Assembly (NCBI GenBank): GCA_943788875.1
Contig: CALSSA010000001.1
Location: 1 to 64,000, forward strand
Reading direction: 5' to 3'
DNA length: 64,000 bases
DNA from: an uncultured Pseudomonadales bacterium
GTDB taxonomy: Bacteria; Pseudomonadota; Gammaproteobacteria; Pseudomonadales; Porticoccaceae
Position 1 is the stretch's first letter. Each line of letters opens with the position of its first letter. Shown here in pieces: positions 29,588 through 39,616 of this stretch. The notes beneath the pieces were generated by a model. The model saw nothing but the letters and a program-made list of their open reading frames with translations, had not been told where the DNA came from and made no database searches. The position numbers and the translations under genes are program-made.

Positions 29588-30700
29588 CTAGTCTTCGATC
29601 ACAATCCTCAGCATACGACGCAATGGTTCCGCCGCACCCCACAACAACTGGTCGCCCACAGTAAAGGCAGACAGATACTGCTCGCCCATATTCATTTTGC
29701 GCAGACGCCCAACCGGCACATTCAAGCCACCGGTCACAGCCGCTGGGGTCAGATGCGCCACCGAGGCTGCCTTATTATTAGGAATCACCTTTGCCCATTG
29801 ATTGGATTCCGCCAACATCGACTCAACTTCATCCATAGGCACATCCTGAGTCAGTTTGATGGTCAGCGCCTGACTGTGACAGCGCATAGAACCAATGCGC
29901 ACACAGAGTCCATCCAGAGGAATCGGGTTACCCTCGCGATTCAGAATCTTGTTAGTCTCCGCCTGATTCTTCCACTCTTCACGACTCTGACCATTCTCCA
30001 ACTGCGAATCAATATAAGGCAAAAGGCTGCCGGCCAATGGGTTACCCCAGTTATCCACTGGAAAACCATCCGATCTCAATGTATCCGTAACCTGACGATC
30101 AATATCCAGAATCGCCGACGATGGGTTGGCCAAAGTGTCATCAACAGACTCCTTAATTGCCCCCATCTGGCTGATCAGTTCACGCATATTCTGCGCACCG
30201 GCACCAGAAGCTGCCTGATAAGTCATAGATGTGGCCCACTCCACCAAGTTGGCATTAAACAGCCCGCCCAGACTCATCAACATCAGGCTCACCGTGCAAT
30301 TGCCGCCGATATAGTCCTTGATGCCATTAGCTAGGCCATCCTTAACCACATTCATATTTACCGGATCGAGCACAATGATAGAACTGTCTTCCATACGCAG
30401 CGCAGACGCCGCATCAATCCAGTAGCCACCCCAGCCAGCACTGCGCAGCTGCGGGTATACCTCTTTGGTATAATCGCCACCCTGGCAGGTGACAATAATG
30501 TCCATCTGCTGCAGAGCATCAATATCAAATGCACTTTTTAACAAAGGAATATCCACACCCACATCTGGGCCCGCCTGACCAGCCTGCGACGTGGTAAAGA
30601 AGACCGGCTCAATCTGGGCAAAGTCATTCTCTTCGCGCATCCTGTCCATCAGCACAGATCCCACCATGCCGCGCCAACCGATAAATCCTGTTTTCTTCAT
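29588..30700 (-). CDS. asd: Aspartate-semialdehyde dehydrogenase
   Basis: This 370-residue NADP enzyme makes aspartate semialdehyde for lysine, methionine, threonine and diaminopimelate synthesis. The start [20 protein letters not shown] is the Rossmann motif of the gammaproteobacterial type; the catalytic cysteine is in GGNCTVSLM (C135), and SGAGAQNM and a later [12 protein letters not shown] segment with the active-site histidine are present. It follows leuD by 22 bp, so leuC-leuD-asd are probably one transcript. Confidence 0.96.
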   Translation of the reverse strand: MKKTGFIGWRGMVGSVLMDRMREENDFAQIEPVFFTTSQAGQAGPDVGVDIPLLKSAFDIDALQQMDIIVTCQGGDYTKEVYPQLRSAGWGGYWIDAASALRMEDSSIIVLDPVNMNVVKDGLANGIKDYIGGNCTVSLMLMSLGGLFNANLVEWATSMTYQAASGAGAQNMRELISQMGAIKESVDDTLANPSSAILDIDRQVTDTLRSDGFPVDNWGNPLAGSLLPYIDSQLENGQSREEWKNQAETNKILNREGNPIPLDGLCVRIGSMRCHSQALTIKLTQDVPMDEVESMLAESNQWAKVIPNNKAASVAHLTPAAVTGGLNVPVGRLRKMNMGEQYLSAFTVGDQLLWGAAEPLRRMLRIVIED

Positions 30701-30722
30701 CGTTTCAAACCCTTTTGATTAC

Positions 30723-31370
30723 TTATTTAATGGCTCCAAACACCCAGGGGTGCTGCGCCGCACGATCAGCCTCATAGGCCTTAATCTCATCCGCGTTTTG
30801 CAACGTCAGACCAATCTCATCCAAACCATTAAGCAGACAGTCCTTGCGAAACTCATCCAGCTCAAAACTAAATACATGGCCACTGTCAGTGGTCACCGTC
30901 TGCGATGGTAAATCAACAGAGAGCTGATAGCCCTCCTGGACATCCATTTCAGTAAACAAAATATCCACCTGCTCCTCGGTCAAAATCACCGGCAGCAAGC
31001 CATTTTTAAAACAGTTGTTGTAGAAGATATCCGCATAGCTCGGCGCAATCACCGCATTAAAGCCATAGTCCTCCAGCGCCCAAGGCGCATGCTCGCGGCT
31101 GGAGCCACAGCCAAAGTTCTTGCGCGCCAGCAGAATAGAAGCCCCTTCAAAGCGTGGGAAATTCAACGGAAAGTCAGGGTTAACTGGACGATTAGAACAG
31201 TCGGCACCGGGCTGACCCTCATCCATATACCGCAACTCATCAAACAGATTGGGCCCAAAGCCACTGCGCTTGATCGACTTTAAAAACTGCTTGGGGATAA
31301 TCATATCCGTGTCCACATTGGCGCGGTCCATAGGACCAACCAAACCACGGTGTGAAGTAAATGCTTTCAT
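30723..31370 (-). CDS. leuD: 3-isopropylmalate dehydratase small subunit
   Basis: This 215-residue swivel-domain subunit pairs with LeuC in leucine synthesis. [17 protein letters not shown] near 17-33 and [14 protein letters not shown] near 80-93 are diagnostic. TAATGA joins the leuC stop and leuD start, giving translational coupling. Confidence 0.96.
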   Translation of the reverse strand: MKAFTSHRGLVGPMDRANVDTDMIIPKQFLKSIKRSGFGPNLFDELRYMDEGQPGADCSNRPVNPDFPLNFPRFEGASILLARKNFGCGSSREHAPWALEDYGFNAVIAPSYADIFYNNCFKNGLLPVILTEEQVDILFTEMDVQEGYQLSVDLPSQTVTTDSGHVFSFELDEFRKDCLLNGLDEIGLTLQNADEIKAYEADRAAQHPWVFGAIK

Positions 31371-32803
31371 TATTCAGCACCTCCAGTAAATGTGCGTACA
31401 TCAACAATACGACCAGCCACGGCAGCAGCCGCAGCCATCGCCGGACTCATCAAATGAGTACGACCACCATTGCCCTGCCGCCCTTCAAAGTTGCGGTTAG
31501 ACGTAGAAGCACAGTGCTCACCCGCTCCCAACTTATCCGCATTCATCGCCAAGCACATTGAACAACCGGGCTCACGCCAGTCCATGCCCGCGTCAATAAA
31601 GATCTTATCCAGCCCCTCAGCTTCCGCCTGAGCCTTAACCATCTGCGAACCCGGCACAATCAACACCTGCTTCACCGACCCAGCCACCGAGCGGCCTCTA
31701 GCAACTTCCGCCGCCGCACGCATATCCTCAATACGAGAATTGGTGCAAGAACCAATAAATACCCGATCAACCGCAATCGAATCAATCGCCTGACCGCCCT
31801 CAAGACCCATATAATCCAGCGCACGCTGCAACCCTTTGCGCTGCTCTTCACTGGGTTGTTCTTCCAGCGTTGGAACAGAAGCCGTTACCGGCGCCACCAT
31901 CTCCGGAGACGTCCCCCAGGTTACCTGCGGCGCAATATCGTCTGCATGCAGGCTCACTTCAGTATCAAACGCCGCATCAGCATCTGTGGTTAAAGTATTC
32001 CAGTACTCAACCGCCTGATGCCACAGCTCGCCCACAGGCACAAACTGACGACCTTCACAGTAATCAATAGTCTTCTGATCCACCGCCACCATGCCCACAC
32101 GGGCACCTGCTTCAATAGCCATATTGCACACCGTCATGCGGCCCTCAATCGACATATCCCGGAACACTGACCCGGCAAACTCAATAGCATGCTCATTACC
32201 ACCAGCAGTACCAATCTTGCCAATAATCGCCAACACCACATCTTTAGGGGTGACGCCAGCGCCAACAGTGCCATCCACTGTCACGCGCATATTTTTCATT
32301 TTCTTCGCCACCAGACATTGAGTCGCCAACACATGCTCAACCTCAGAAGTACCAATGCCATGAGCCAAACAAGCCAACGCTCCATGGGTCGCCGTGTGAG
32401 AATCGCCACAGACTACCGTCATGCCCGGCATAGTAGCGCCCAGCTCAGGGCCCATCACATGCACAATGCCCTGGCCCATCTCATTGATCTTAAATTCTTT
32501 AATGCCGTAGAGATCGCAGTTGTCATCCAGGGTCTGCACCTGAATCCGCGACACCTCATCCGCCATACCAGCCACACCAGCATCACGTTCAGCCTTATCG
32601 GTCGAGATATTGTGATCAGGGGTCGCAATATTAGTATCCAGACGCCAAGGCATACGGTCCGCCATACGCAGACCCTCAAATGCCTGAGGTGAAGTCACCT
32701 CATGAATCACATGCCGATCGATATAAATCAGCGACGAACCATCGCTATTTTGTTTAACAAGGTGGCTATCCCACAGCTTGTCGTAAAGTGTTCTTCCCGC
32801 CAT
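31370..32803 (-). CDS. leuC: 3-isopropylmalate dehydratase large subunit
   Basis: This 477-residue aconitase-family enzyme isomerises 2- to 3-isopropylmalate. The start [14 protein letters not shown] has a GGGAG ribosome-binding site; an upstream TTG/ATG at 32851 would add non-conserved residues. The 4Fe-4S ligands are in the [11 protein letters not shown] segment and the GCSMCLAMN segment. A divergent LysR gene starts 122 bp upstream, which suggests direct regulation. Confidence 0.95.
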   Translation of the reverse strand: MAGRTLYDKLWDSHLVKQNSDGSSLIYIDRHVIHEVTSPQAFEGLRMADRMPWRLDTNIATPDHNISTDKAERDAGVAGMADEVSRIQVQTLDDNCDLYGIKEFKINEMGQGIVHVMGPELGATMPGMTVVCGDSHTATHGALACLAHGIGTSEVEHVLATQCLVAKKMKNMRVTVDGTVGAGVTPKDVVLAIIGKIGTAGGNEHAIEFAGSVFRDMSIEGRMTVCNMAIEAGARVGMVAVDQKTIDYCEGRQFVPVGELWHQAVEYWNTLTTDADAAFDTEVSLHADDIAPQVTWGTSPEMVAPVTASVPTLEEQPSEEQRKGLQRALDYMGLEGGQAIDSIAVDRVFIGSCTNSRIEDMRAAAEVARGRSVAGSVKQVLIVPGSQMVKAQAEAEGLDKIFIDAGMDWREPGCSMCLAMNADKLGAGEHCASTSNRNFEGRQGNGGRTHLMSPAMAAAAAVAGRIVDVRTFTGGAE

Positions 32804-32855
32804 AACTCTCTCCCAGAGAATTCCTATGTTGCAGACATTGTAATCCTGCATTAAG

Positions 32856-32870
32856 ATGAAATAAATTCAT
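32856..32870. promoter_or_regulatory. Candidate LysR-type operator between leuC and the LysR gene
   Basis: ATGAA-N5-TTCAT is a perfect inverted repeat and fits the T-N11-A pattern bound by LysR-type regulators. It lies in the 122-bp divergent intergenic region, 52 bp upstream of leuC and 55 bp upstream of the LysR gene. Confidence 0.45.
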
Positions 32871-32925
32871 ATTTAGCATAAATACCATTCTTATTAGGAA
32901 TTAATAGAAAGAGGAGCGCGCGCGG

Positions 32926-33789
32926 ATGGACAACCAAAACCTCAAAGCCTTTATCACCGTCGCCGAACTAGGCTCCTTTTCCGAAGCCGCCGACCGCCTG
33001 TACCTAACCCAGTCCGCCATCAGCAAGCGCATAGCCCAGCTCGAACAACAAATAGGTAAACGGCTATTTGATCGCATTGCCCGCCAAGTTTCACTCACAG
33101 AAGCCGGCGGCGAACTGCTACCCAGAGCCCGGCGCATCCTGCAGGAATATGAAAATGCCCTGCAGGCCATCAACGATTTATCCGGCGAAGCCAGTGGCAC
33201 ATTAAGGCTGGCCATTAGTCACCATCTGGGCCTGCATCGCCTGCCTCCAATTCTGAAACAGTTTGCCCAGCAGTATCCTAATGTGACCTTGGATATTGAG
33301 TTTATGGATTCTGAGAAAGCCTACGAGCAAGTGCTACATGGGGACTCGGAAGTCGCAGTGATTACCCTGGCACTAGAAGCCCATCACAACATAAATAGTA
33401 AGGTGATATGGAATGACCCACTGCGGTTTATCTGTGCGCAGGACCATCCGCTGGCCACATTAAAACAACCCGCACTTAACAATTTAGCAGAATACTCGAT
33501 TATTTTGCCGGGCATAAATACTTACACCGGGCAGATTATTCAGAGGCTATTTCACAAAGAGGGGATACCACTAAAGGCACCAATGTCGACCAACTATTTG
33601 GAGACCATTAGTACGATGGTTGAGGTAGGTTTGGGCTGGAGTGTGCTGCCGGAGACACTGGTGAGGGACCTACATGTGATGCCATTTGAGGCGATTACGA
33701 TTGAGCGGGAGTTGGGGTATATTCACCACACCAAGAGAAGCTTGTCGAATGCGGCAGTGGCGTTTTTGGAACTATTGGGTGGAGCGTAA
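32926..33789 (+). CDS. LysR-family transcriptional regulator
   Basis: This 287-residue regulator has the winged helix-turn-helix at residues 1-60 (FSEAADRLYLTQSAISKRIAQLE) and a C-terminal LysR substrate-binding domain. A GAGGAG site precedes the ATG. It is transcribed divergently from leuC-leuD-asd, and this gene arrangement, seen in many gammaproteobacteria, implies control of leucine biosynthesis. The effector is unknown, though a leucine-pathway intermediate would be the first guess. Confidence 0.88.
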   Translation: MDNQNLKAFITVAELGSFSEAADRLYLTQSAISKRIAQLEQQIGKRLFDRIARQVSLTEAGGELLPRARRILQEYENALQAINDLSGEASGTLRLAISHHLGLHRLPPILKQFAQQYPNVTLDIEFMDSEKAYEQVLHGDSEVAVITLALEAHHNINSKVIWNDPLRFICAQDHPLATLKQPALNNLAEYSIILPGINTYTGQIIQRLFHKEGIPLKAPMSTNYLETISTMVEVGLGWSVLPETLVRDLHVMPFEAITIERELGYIHHTKRSLSNAAVAFLELLGGA

Positions 33790-34038
33790 CGCCCCTTTTG
33801 CATGGCTCTATCCCTGTCATATCGAGCGAAGCGAAGTATCCCTTTAGATCCTTAACTAACGTTCTGGGTGACCGGGTGGAAGTCCGAGATGTGCGGGTGG
33901 AAGCTAGAGGTGACTCGTAGAGAGCCAAGGTGACTTTGGGCCACATCTGGCCACCCTCTCTCACCATTTCCTCGGCCCGCGACTTGCAGTAGAATGCTGC
34001 CTCGATTCAATCCAGTAACCACAGAGCTGTAGCCCCTT
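33790..34038. other. Intergenic region with dispersed-repeat-like sequence
   Basis: This 249-bp gap contains TCGAGCGAAGCGAAGTATCC near 33823-33842, which has the form of short repeats common in bacterial intergenic DNA. It is followed by GGGTGGAAG twice (near 33874 and 33894) and two GGTGACT sequences. No RNA gene or supported ORF is visible. The promoter of the following M16 peptidase must lie here. Confidence 0.4.
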
Positions 34039-36960
34039 ATGACTGACCATGCCCATTCCGCGTTTGAGTTGTTACGTGAGCAAGATATCCCTTCCCTAAA
34101 AGTTCGCTATCAGGAGTTTCGCCATCGCGTGACCGGTGCCCAGCATATACATCTGGCGGCGGACAATAGCGAGAATGTGTTTTTGGTGGCCCTGCGCACT
34201 GTGCCTATGGATTCCACTGGTGTGGCCCATATCCTTGAACATACAGCGCTCTGCGGCAGTGAAAAGTACCCGGTGCGCGATCCGTTCTTTATGATGATTC
34301 GGCGCTCGCTCAATACCTTTATGAATGCCTTTACCAGCAGTGACTGGACGGCTTATCCCTTTGCCAGCCAGAATAAGAAGGACTTTAACAATCTACTGGG
34401 TGTGTATCTTGACTCGGTATTTTTTGCCCGGCTGGACCCCTTGGATTTTGCTCAGGAAGGCCATCGCCTGGAGTTTGCTGATGCCAGCGACGCCTCGTCG
34501 GAGTTGACCTTTAAAGGGGTGGTTTACAACGAGATGAAAGGTGCCATGAGCTCGATTAACTCGGTACTGTGGCAAACTATGAGCAAGTACCTGTATCCCA
34601 CTAGCACCTACCATTACAACAGCGGCGGTGAGCCGGCTAATATTCCAGATCTGACCTACGATCAGTTTAAGGCTTTTTATAAGACCCATTACCACCCCAG
34701 CAATGCCATTTTTGTGACCTTTGGTGATATCCCGGCAGCTGAACATCAGGCTAGCTTTGAAGAAAATGCTCTGCGTCGCTTTGATAAGCTGGACTGCCAT
34801 ATTGCGGTCACTGATGAGCAGCGATACCCTGAGCCTCAGTACTTTGAAGAGTCCTATGCTTTTGATGCCAGTCAGGATGATTCAAGCGACAACAATACCC
34901 ATATTGTATTGTCTTGGTTACTGGGTGATTCCACTGACCTAGAAGCCACGATGCAGGCGCGCCTGCTGGCCAGTGTATTGCTGGACAACAGTGGGTCGCC
35001 TTTGCAAAAGGCTTTAGAAACTACCGACCTGGGTACTTCGCCCTCCCCTATGTGCGGCCTTGAAGACTCGCAAAAAGAACTGTGCTTTGCCTGTGGTATT
35101 GAGGGCTCTAACCCGGAGCAAGCAGATCAAGTTGAAGCACTGATTCTGGATGTGTTGCGCGATGTGGCTGACAATGGTCTGCCCCAAGAGCAGGTAGCGG
35201 CAAGCCTGCATCAGCTAGAGTTGTCTCAGCGTGAGATGTCAGGTGGCGGTTACCCTTATGGCCTGCATCTGATACTAACCAGCCTGACCAGTGCCACCCA
35301 TCGCGGTGACCCGGTAGCCCTACTTAATCTTGATCCGGTGCTGGATAAGCTGCAACAACAAATCACTGACCCTGAGTTTATCAAGTCTCTAGCCCGTGAC
35401 CTGTTGCTGAATAACAATCACCGCACCAGATTGATCTTAAAACCAGATGCACAACTAGGTGGGCAGAAGGAGCAGGCGGAGAAAGATCGTCTGGCGGCGA
35501 TCAAGGCGGCGTTATCTGCGGATGAAGCCCAAGAGATTATCGACGGTGCGGCTACGTTAAAGCAGCGTCAAGAAATGGAAGAGAATTTAGATATTCTACC
35601 CAAGGTAGGTATTGAAGATGTGCCTGCAGACATTAACTACTCCGAGAAGTCAGCGGTTATCTCTAGCCCGATTCTCCTGACCAGCTACAGTGCCGGCACT
35701 AATGGTCTAGCTTACCAGCAGGTGATTATGCCTATGCCTGCCCTTAGCGAAGCGCAGATGGATCTATTACCTCTGTACAGCACCTGTGTCACAGAGATGG
35801 GTGTGGGCCAGCGGGATTATCAGCAGACACAGCTCTGGCACTCACGCCTGGTGGGTGCCTATTCGGCATCGGCTTCTGTGCGCACCGATAAAGACAGCCT
35901 AGATAAGCTGCATGGCAATATTAGCTTTACCAGCAAAGGCCTGGCACGCAATCAGGCGGCCATGACTGATCTGATGCAAGAATCGATTACTGCTGCACGC
36001 TTTGATGAACTGCCGCGCCTGCGGGAGTTGGTGGCGCAAATTCGCACTTACAGAGAATCGTCAATTACTGGCAATGGCCATGTGCTGGCGATGACTGCGG
36101 CGGCCAGTGGCATTTCGGCCAATGCTAATCTCAGCCAGCGCTGGGGTGGCATGATGGGTCTGACATTGCTCAAGGCATTGGATAAAAGCCTGGATTCTAA
36201 AGATGGGCTGACTCAGCTTGCTGCCCAACTGGAGGAGATTCATCAGCTGGTTCTTGCCCAGCCACGCCAGTATCTGCTGGTGGCTGAGGGGGAACGGTTG
36301 GATAACTTTGCCACGGCGATGCAGTCTGGTTTCTCTGGTGGTGTTTCTGATACTGCCACGGGCAATCTGATTAACTATAACCCTGAGCTTACATCGGTTA
36401 ATCATGCCTTTACGGCTAATACTCAGGTGAGCTTCTGTGCCAAGGCCTACCCTACAGTGCCTACGGGCCATCTAGATTCTGCTGCACTGACAGTGCTGGG
36501 CGGTGTGTTGCGCAATGGTTATCTGCATCGGGCTGTACGGGAACAGGGCGGCGCCTATGGCGGCGGTGCTTCACAGGACAATCAAACTGGCGCTTTCCGC
36601 TTTTACTCGTATCGGGATCCGCGTATTGCTGGCACCTTGGAAGACTTTGATAACTCGATTAACTGGGTGCAGGAACAGGCTCTGGGTTACGACAAAATCG
36701 AGGAGGCTATTCTGGGTGTGGTCGGCGGTCTGGACAAGCCTGGCTCCCCTGCTGGCGAGGCGATTCAGGCTTTCCATGCAGAGCTTAATGGTCGCGGCAA
36801 GGCCTGCACTGAGCAGTTTAGAACTCAGGTGCTGGCGGTGACTGAGGCTGATCTTAAGCGCGTGGCTAGTACTTATTTGCGCGCGGATGCTGCGCAGACG
36901 GCGGTGATTACCAATGCCGATCTTGCTGCGGACACTGGCCTTGAAATCATTAACTCTTAA
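34039..36960 (+). CDS. M16C metallopeptidase, PreP-like (presequence protease family)
   Basis: This 973-residue clamshell peptidase degrades unfolded peptides. The inverted zinc motif HILEH is at 64-68, and the family context LEHTALCGSEKYPVRDPFF follows. Four homologous domains of about 230 residues in two halves are expected from the length, which matches PreP/Cym1. No signal peptide is visible, so a cytoplasmic site is likely; it may digest peptides brought in by the POT and Opp importers. The arginine/tyrosine pair near the C terminus (AVREQGGAYGGG) that completes the active site is present. cmoA follows after 21 bp. Confidence 0.93.
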   Translation: MTDHAHSAFELLREQDIPSLKVRYQEFRHRVTGAQHIHLAADNSENVFLVALRTVPMDSTGVAHILEHTALCGSEKYPVRDPFFMMIRRSLNTFMNAFTSSDWTAYPFASQNKKDFNNLLGVYLDSVFFARLDPLDFAQEGHRLEFADASDASSELTFKGVVYNEMKGAMSSINSVLWQTMSKYLYPTSTYHYNSGGEPANIPDLTYDQFKAFYKTHYHPSNAIFVTFGDIPAAEHQASFEENALRRFDKLDCHIAVTDEQRYPEPQYFEESYAFDASQDDSSDNNTHIVLSWLLGDSTDLEATMQARLLASVLLDNSGSPLQKALETTDLGTSPSPMCGLEDSQKELCFACGIEGSNPEQADQVEALILDVLRDVADNGLPQEQVAASLHQLELSQREMSGGGYPYGLHLILTSLTSATHRGDPVALLNLDPVLDKLQQQITDPEFIKSLARDLLLNNNHRTRLILKPDAQLGGQKEQAEKDRLAAIKAALSADEAQEIIDGAATLKQRQEMEENLDILPKVGIEDVPADINYSEKSAVISSPILLTSYSAGTNGLAYQQVIMPMPALSEAQMDLLPLYSTCVTEMGVGQRDYQQTQLWHSRLVGAYSASASVRTDKDSLDKLHGNISFTSKGLARNQAAMTDLMQESITAARFDELPRLRELVAQIRTYRESSITGNGHVLAMTAAASGISANANLSQRWGGMMGLTLLKALDKSLDSKDGLTQLAAQLEEIHQLVLAQPRQYLLVAEGERLDNFATAMQSGFSGGVSDTATGNLINYNPELTSVNHAFTANTQVSFCAKAYPTVPTGHLDSAALTVLGGVLRNGYLHRAVREQGGAYGGGASQDNQTGAFRFYSYRDPRIAGTLEDFDNSINWVQEQALGYDKIEEAILGVVGGLDKPGSPAGEAIQAFHAELNGRGKACTEQFRTQVLAVTEADLKRVASTYLRADAAQTAVITNADLAADTGLEIINS

Positions 36961-36981
36961 AAGGTTAAAGAGCATTGACCC

Positions 36982-37716
36982 ATGACTAACTCTAGCCGCG
37001 ACAATCTATTCTCTAGCCCCTTGGGCAAGGTGGCGGCTTTTGCATTTGATCAGGCGGTGGTAGACGTATTTCCGGATATGATCAGCAGATCAGTCCCCGG
37101 TTATGAAACCATTCTTGCTCATACAGGGGAGCTGGCTGATCGCTTTGTGCAGCCTAATACCCATTGTTATGACCTCGGCTGTTCGCTGGGGGCCTCTACT
37201 ATGGCAGTGCGCCAGCGTATTGAGGGCCGCGGTGCGACGATCTTTGCTGTAGATAATTCCAGCGCCATGCTGGATAAATGCCAGACCATTCTGGATGCCA
37301 AACCTGATAGCACCTTAGTGAATCTGGTGAATAGCGATATCTGTGATATTGAAATCAGCAATGCCTCTTTAGTGGTCATGAACTTTACCCTGCAGTTTGT
37401 ACCTCTGGCACAACGGGCGGCATTGATGGATAAGATTTTTCAGGGTCTGATTCCCGGCGGCTGTGTGATTATTTCGGAGAAGCTTAGCTTTGAGCCGGAG
37501 TCCCTTGATCAGCTGCTCAGCGAACTCCACCATGGTTTTAAACGGGCTCAGGGTTACAGTGATCTGGAAATTAGCCAGAAGCGGGATTCTATTGAGAATG
37601 TGCTGGTTCCTGAGACATTGGATAGCCATATCCAACGATTAAGGGCCTGCGGATTTCAGTCCGCAAGCCCCTGGTTTCAATGTTTTAACTTTTGCTCTCT
37701 GGTGGCGATCAAGTAG
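36982..37716 (+). CDS. cmoA: Carboxy-S-adenosyl-L-methionine synthase
   Basis: This 244-residue SAM-fold enzyme makes carboxy-SAM from prephenate and SAM for wobble-uridine modification of tRNA. YDLGCSLGASTMAVRQRI near 63-80 is the cofactor loop and VMNFTLQFVPLAQR is family-specific. It lies 21 bp after the M16 peptidase. Its partner cmoB is separated by two minus-strand genes (37741-39530), an unusual break of the normally adjacent pair. Confidence 0.94.
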   Translation: MTNSSRDNLFSSPLGKVAAFAFDQAVVDVFPDMISRSVPGYETILAHTGELADRFVQPNTHCYDLGCSLGASTMAVRQRIEGRGATIFAVDNSSAMLDKCQTILDAKPDSTLVNLVNSDICDIEISNASLVVMNFTLQFVPLAQRAALMDKIFQGLIPGGCVIISEKLSFEPESLDQLLSELHHGFKRAQGYSDLEISQKRDSIENVLVPETLDSHIQRLRACGFQSASPWFQCFNFCSLVAIK

Positions 37717-37740
37717 CCAACTCAGGCTTAGATTGCGAGC

Positions 37741-39165
37741 TTAGGTCAACATCTTCATCGTAGTCTTGATCAGCTTTTTCACCATGGGTGTATAGGGCGG
37801 GTACATCATTGAGAGTGTGCTGAACTTGTCCACCAGCACGCTGCGCTCGTGGGTAAAGGCTCTAAAACCCCACACGCCGCCGGACTTGCCAATACCACTG
37901 TTGTTAACGCCACCAAAGGGCAGGTTCGGGTGCAGAAAGTGCATTATGGTCTGGTTGACGCAGGTATCACCGGCACTGGTTTCTTGCAGCACTTTGTTGG
38001 TGAATTTGTCATCGGTGCTGTAAATATATAGGGCTAGCGGCTTGGGTTTGCTGTTGACATAACCGATGGCGGTATCAATATCCGAAAAGGTAATAATCGG
38101 CAGCACGGGACCAAAGATTTCCTCGTCCATAATCGATGAATCTTCACTCATACCTTCAATCAATGTGGGCGCAATAAACTGCCCTGTTTTGCTCACCTGG
38201 CCACCGGTCAGCACTTTGCCGCCTTTGCTTTTAGCGTCGTCCAGCAGGCCCGCGATGCGGCCATGATGACCGGCATTCACGACACGGCAGTAGTCACCAT
38301 TTTCTTTAGCCTCATTGCCGAGGCCATACTGAGACTCAATGCAGGCGGTCAGTTCTGCAACCAGCTTGTCTTTGATCGATTCGTGGACATAGATATAGTC
38401 CGGGGCAATACAGGTCTGGCCATTATTGTTAAATTTACCCCAGACGATGGATCCGGCCGCCTTTTTCAGGTTGGCGGATTTGTCCACAATCACTGGGCTC
38501 TTGCCACCCAGTTCCAATGTCACTGAGGTAAGATTTTTAGCGGCGGCAGCCATAACATGTTTGCCAACAGCCGGGCTGCCAGTAAAGAATATATGGTCAA
38601 ATGGCAGGTTGGTCAGGTAGCTGGCCACATCGGCCTTGCCTTCAAACAGTGATACTTCTTCTGGTCTAAATGCCTTTTTAACAATGGCGCCAATCACCTT
38701 AGACATTTTTGGGGTCATTTCCGAGGGCTTGATAATCACAGTATTACCCGCGGCGATTGACCACATCATTGGGCCAAAGGTCAGGTTAAACGGGTAGTTC
38801 CAAGGAGATACTACCAGAGTAACGCCTTTGGGCTCTTTGACAATGCGTGACTTGGTACCAAACATGGAGATGGTGGCACTGACATGTTCGGGCTTCATCC
38901 AGTTTTTCAGGGACTTGCGAATATGCTTAAGCTCAGCACGCACGGGCATAATCTCAGCCAGATCCACTTCTGCTTCGGGCTTGCCAAAGTCGGCCGCGGC
39001 GGCTTTGTGAATATCGTCATAGGCAGCTTTGAAGGCTTGCTCGAAACGGTCCAGCACTGCCAAGCGCTGCCTGTAATCTGATTTGCGCAGTTCCAGCGCA
39101 TAGTCTTTTTGTTGCGCAAAAACTTGATCAATTTTGGCTTTTAGCGCCGGCTTTAATTCACTCAT
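37741..39165 (-). CDS. Aldehyde dehydrogenase (coniferyl-aldehyde-dehydrogenase type)
   Basis: This 474-residue NAD(P)-dependent enzyme has the ALDH catalytic cysteine in FNNNGQTCIAPDYIYV (about C250), the glutamate in LELGGKSPVIV (about 218), and a Rossmann FTGSPAVGKHV segment. The C-terminal hydrophobic basic end (PMVKKLIKTTMKMLT) resembles fatty-aldehyde dehydrogenases that bind membranes. In this window it could oxidise aldehydes from AlkB-derived alcohols, but it is 14 kb away and that link is inference. Confidence 0.9.
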   Translation of the reverse strand: MSELKPALKAKIDQVFAQQKDYALELRKSDYRQRLAVLDRFEQAFKAAYDDIHKAAAADFGKPEAEVDLAEIMPVRAELKHIRKSLKNWMKPEHVSATISMFGTKSRIVKEPKGVTLVVSPWNYPFNLTFGPMMWSIAAGNTVIIKPSEMTPKMSKVIGAIVKKAFRPEEVSLFEGKADVASYLTNLPFDHIFFTGSPAVGKHVMAAAAKNLTSVTLELGGKSPVIVDKSANLKKAAGSIVWGKFNNNGQTCIAPDYIYVHESIKDKLVAELTACIESQYGLGNEAKENGDYCRVVNAGHHGRIAGLLDDAKSKGGKVLTGGQVSKTGQFIAPTLIEGMSEDSSIMDEEIFGPVLPIITFSDIDTAIGYVNSKPKPLALYIYSTDDKFTNKVLQETSAGDTCVNQTIMHFLHPNLPFGGVNNSGIGKSGGVWGFRAFTHERSVLVDKFSTLSMMYPPYTPMVKKLIKTTMKMLT

Positions 39166-39299
39166 ATTTCCCTCCCCGGGTTGTCTCTTGTCGCCTGTGT
39201 AACTCAGGCGTGCTTTTTTAAAATTCGTGGCTCAATAATTATTTGTCTGAGCTTAAGGTGCAATCAATATAAATGACCCATGGTTTCTAGGATACGTGC

Positions 39300-39530
39300 T
39301 CAGTAATGGGGTGGCCTCTCTCCCGCGCCGTTACCGCCGCTCTGGCTTAGGGAATCGCTCTCAGCGGCGCTGTCCTGCAGTACTTCAATCCGCTCGAGCA
39401 TATTGCGATGACCCTTGGTCAGGACGTCTATCTCTTGCTGCTGGCGAAAAATTTCGTCTTCAAGCTGGGCGTTGGCCATTTCTAAATAGGCCAGCTTTTC
39501 TTCCAGCGCATCAAATCGTTTATTTTCCAT
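39300..39530 (-). CDS. slyX: SlyX protein
   Basis: This 76-residue coiled-coil protein has a heptad pattern across residues 5-50 (LEEKLAYLEMANAQLEDEIFRQQQ in pieces) and ends in the diagnostic PPHY. Function is unknown. It lies between the aldehyde dehydrogenase and cmoB, and is divergent from cmoB. Confidence 0.9.
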   Translation of the reverse strand: MENKRFDALEEKLAYLEMANAQLEDEIFRQQQEIDVLTKGHRNMLERIEVLQDSAAESDSLSQSGGNGAGERPPHY

Positions 39531-39616
39531 TATTTGTCCCGGTACAGCCCTATAGTTTCGGCTAACACCATAGCGGAAATGCCTTATAATTGCCTACCAA
39601 AATCGCAGGCACAAAT

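Noticed and set aside
33695-33967. Minus-strand ORF downstream of the LysR gene
   Set aside because: It spans the LysR C terminus and a repeat-like intergenic region, with no start signal or family.
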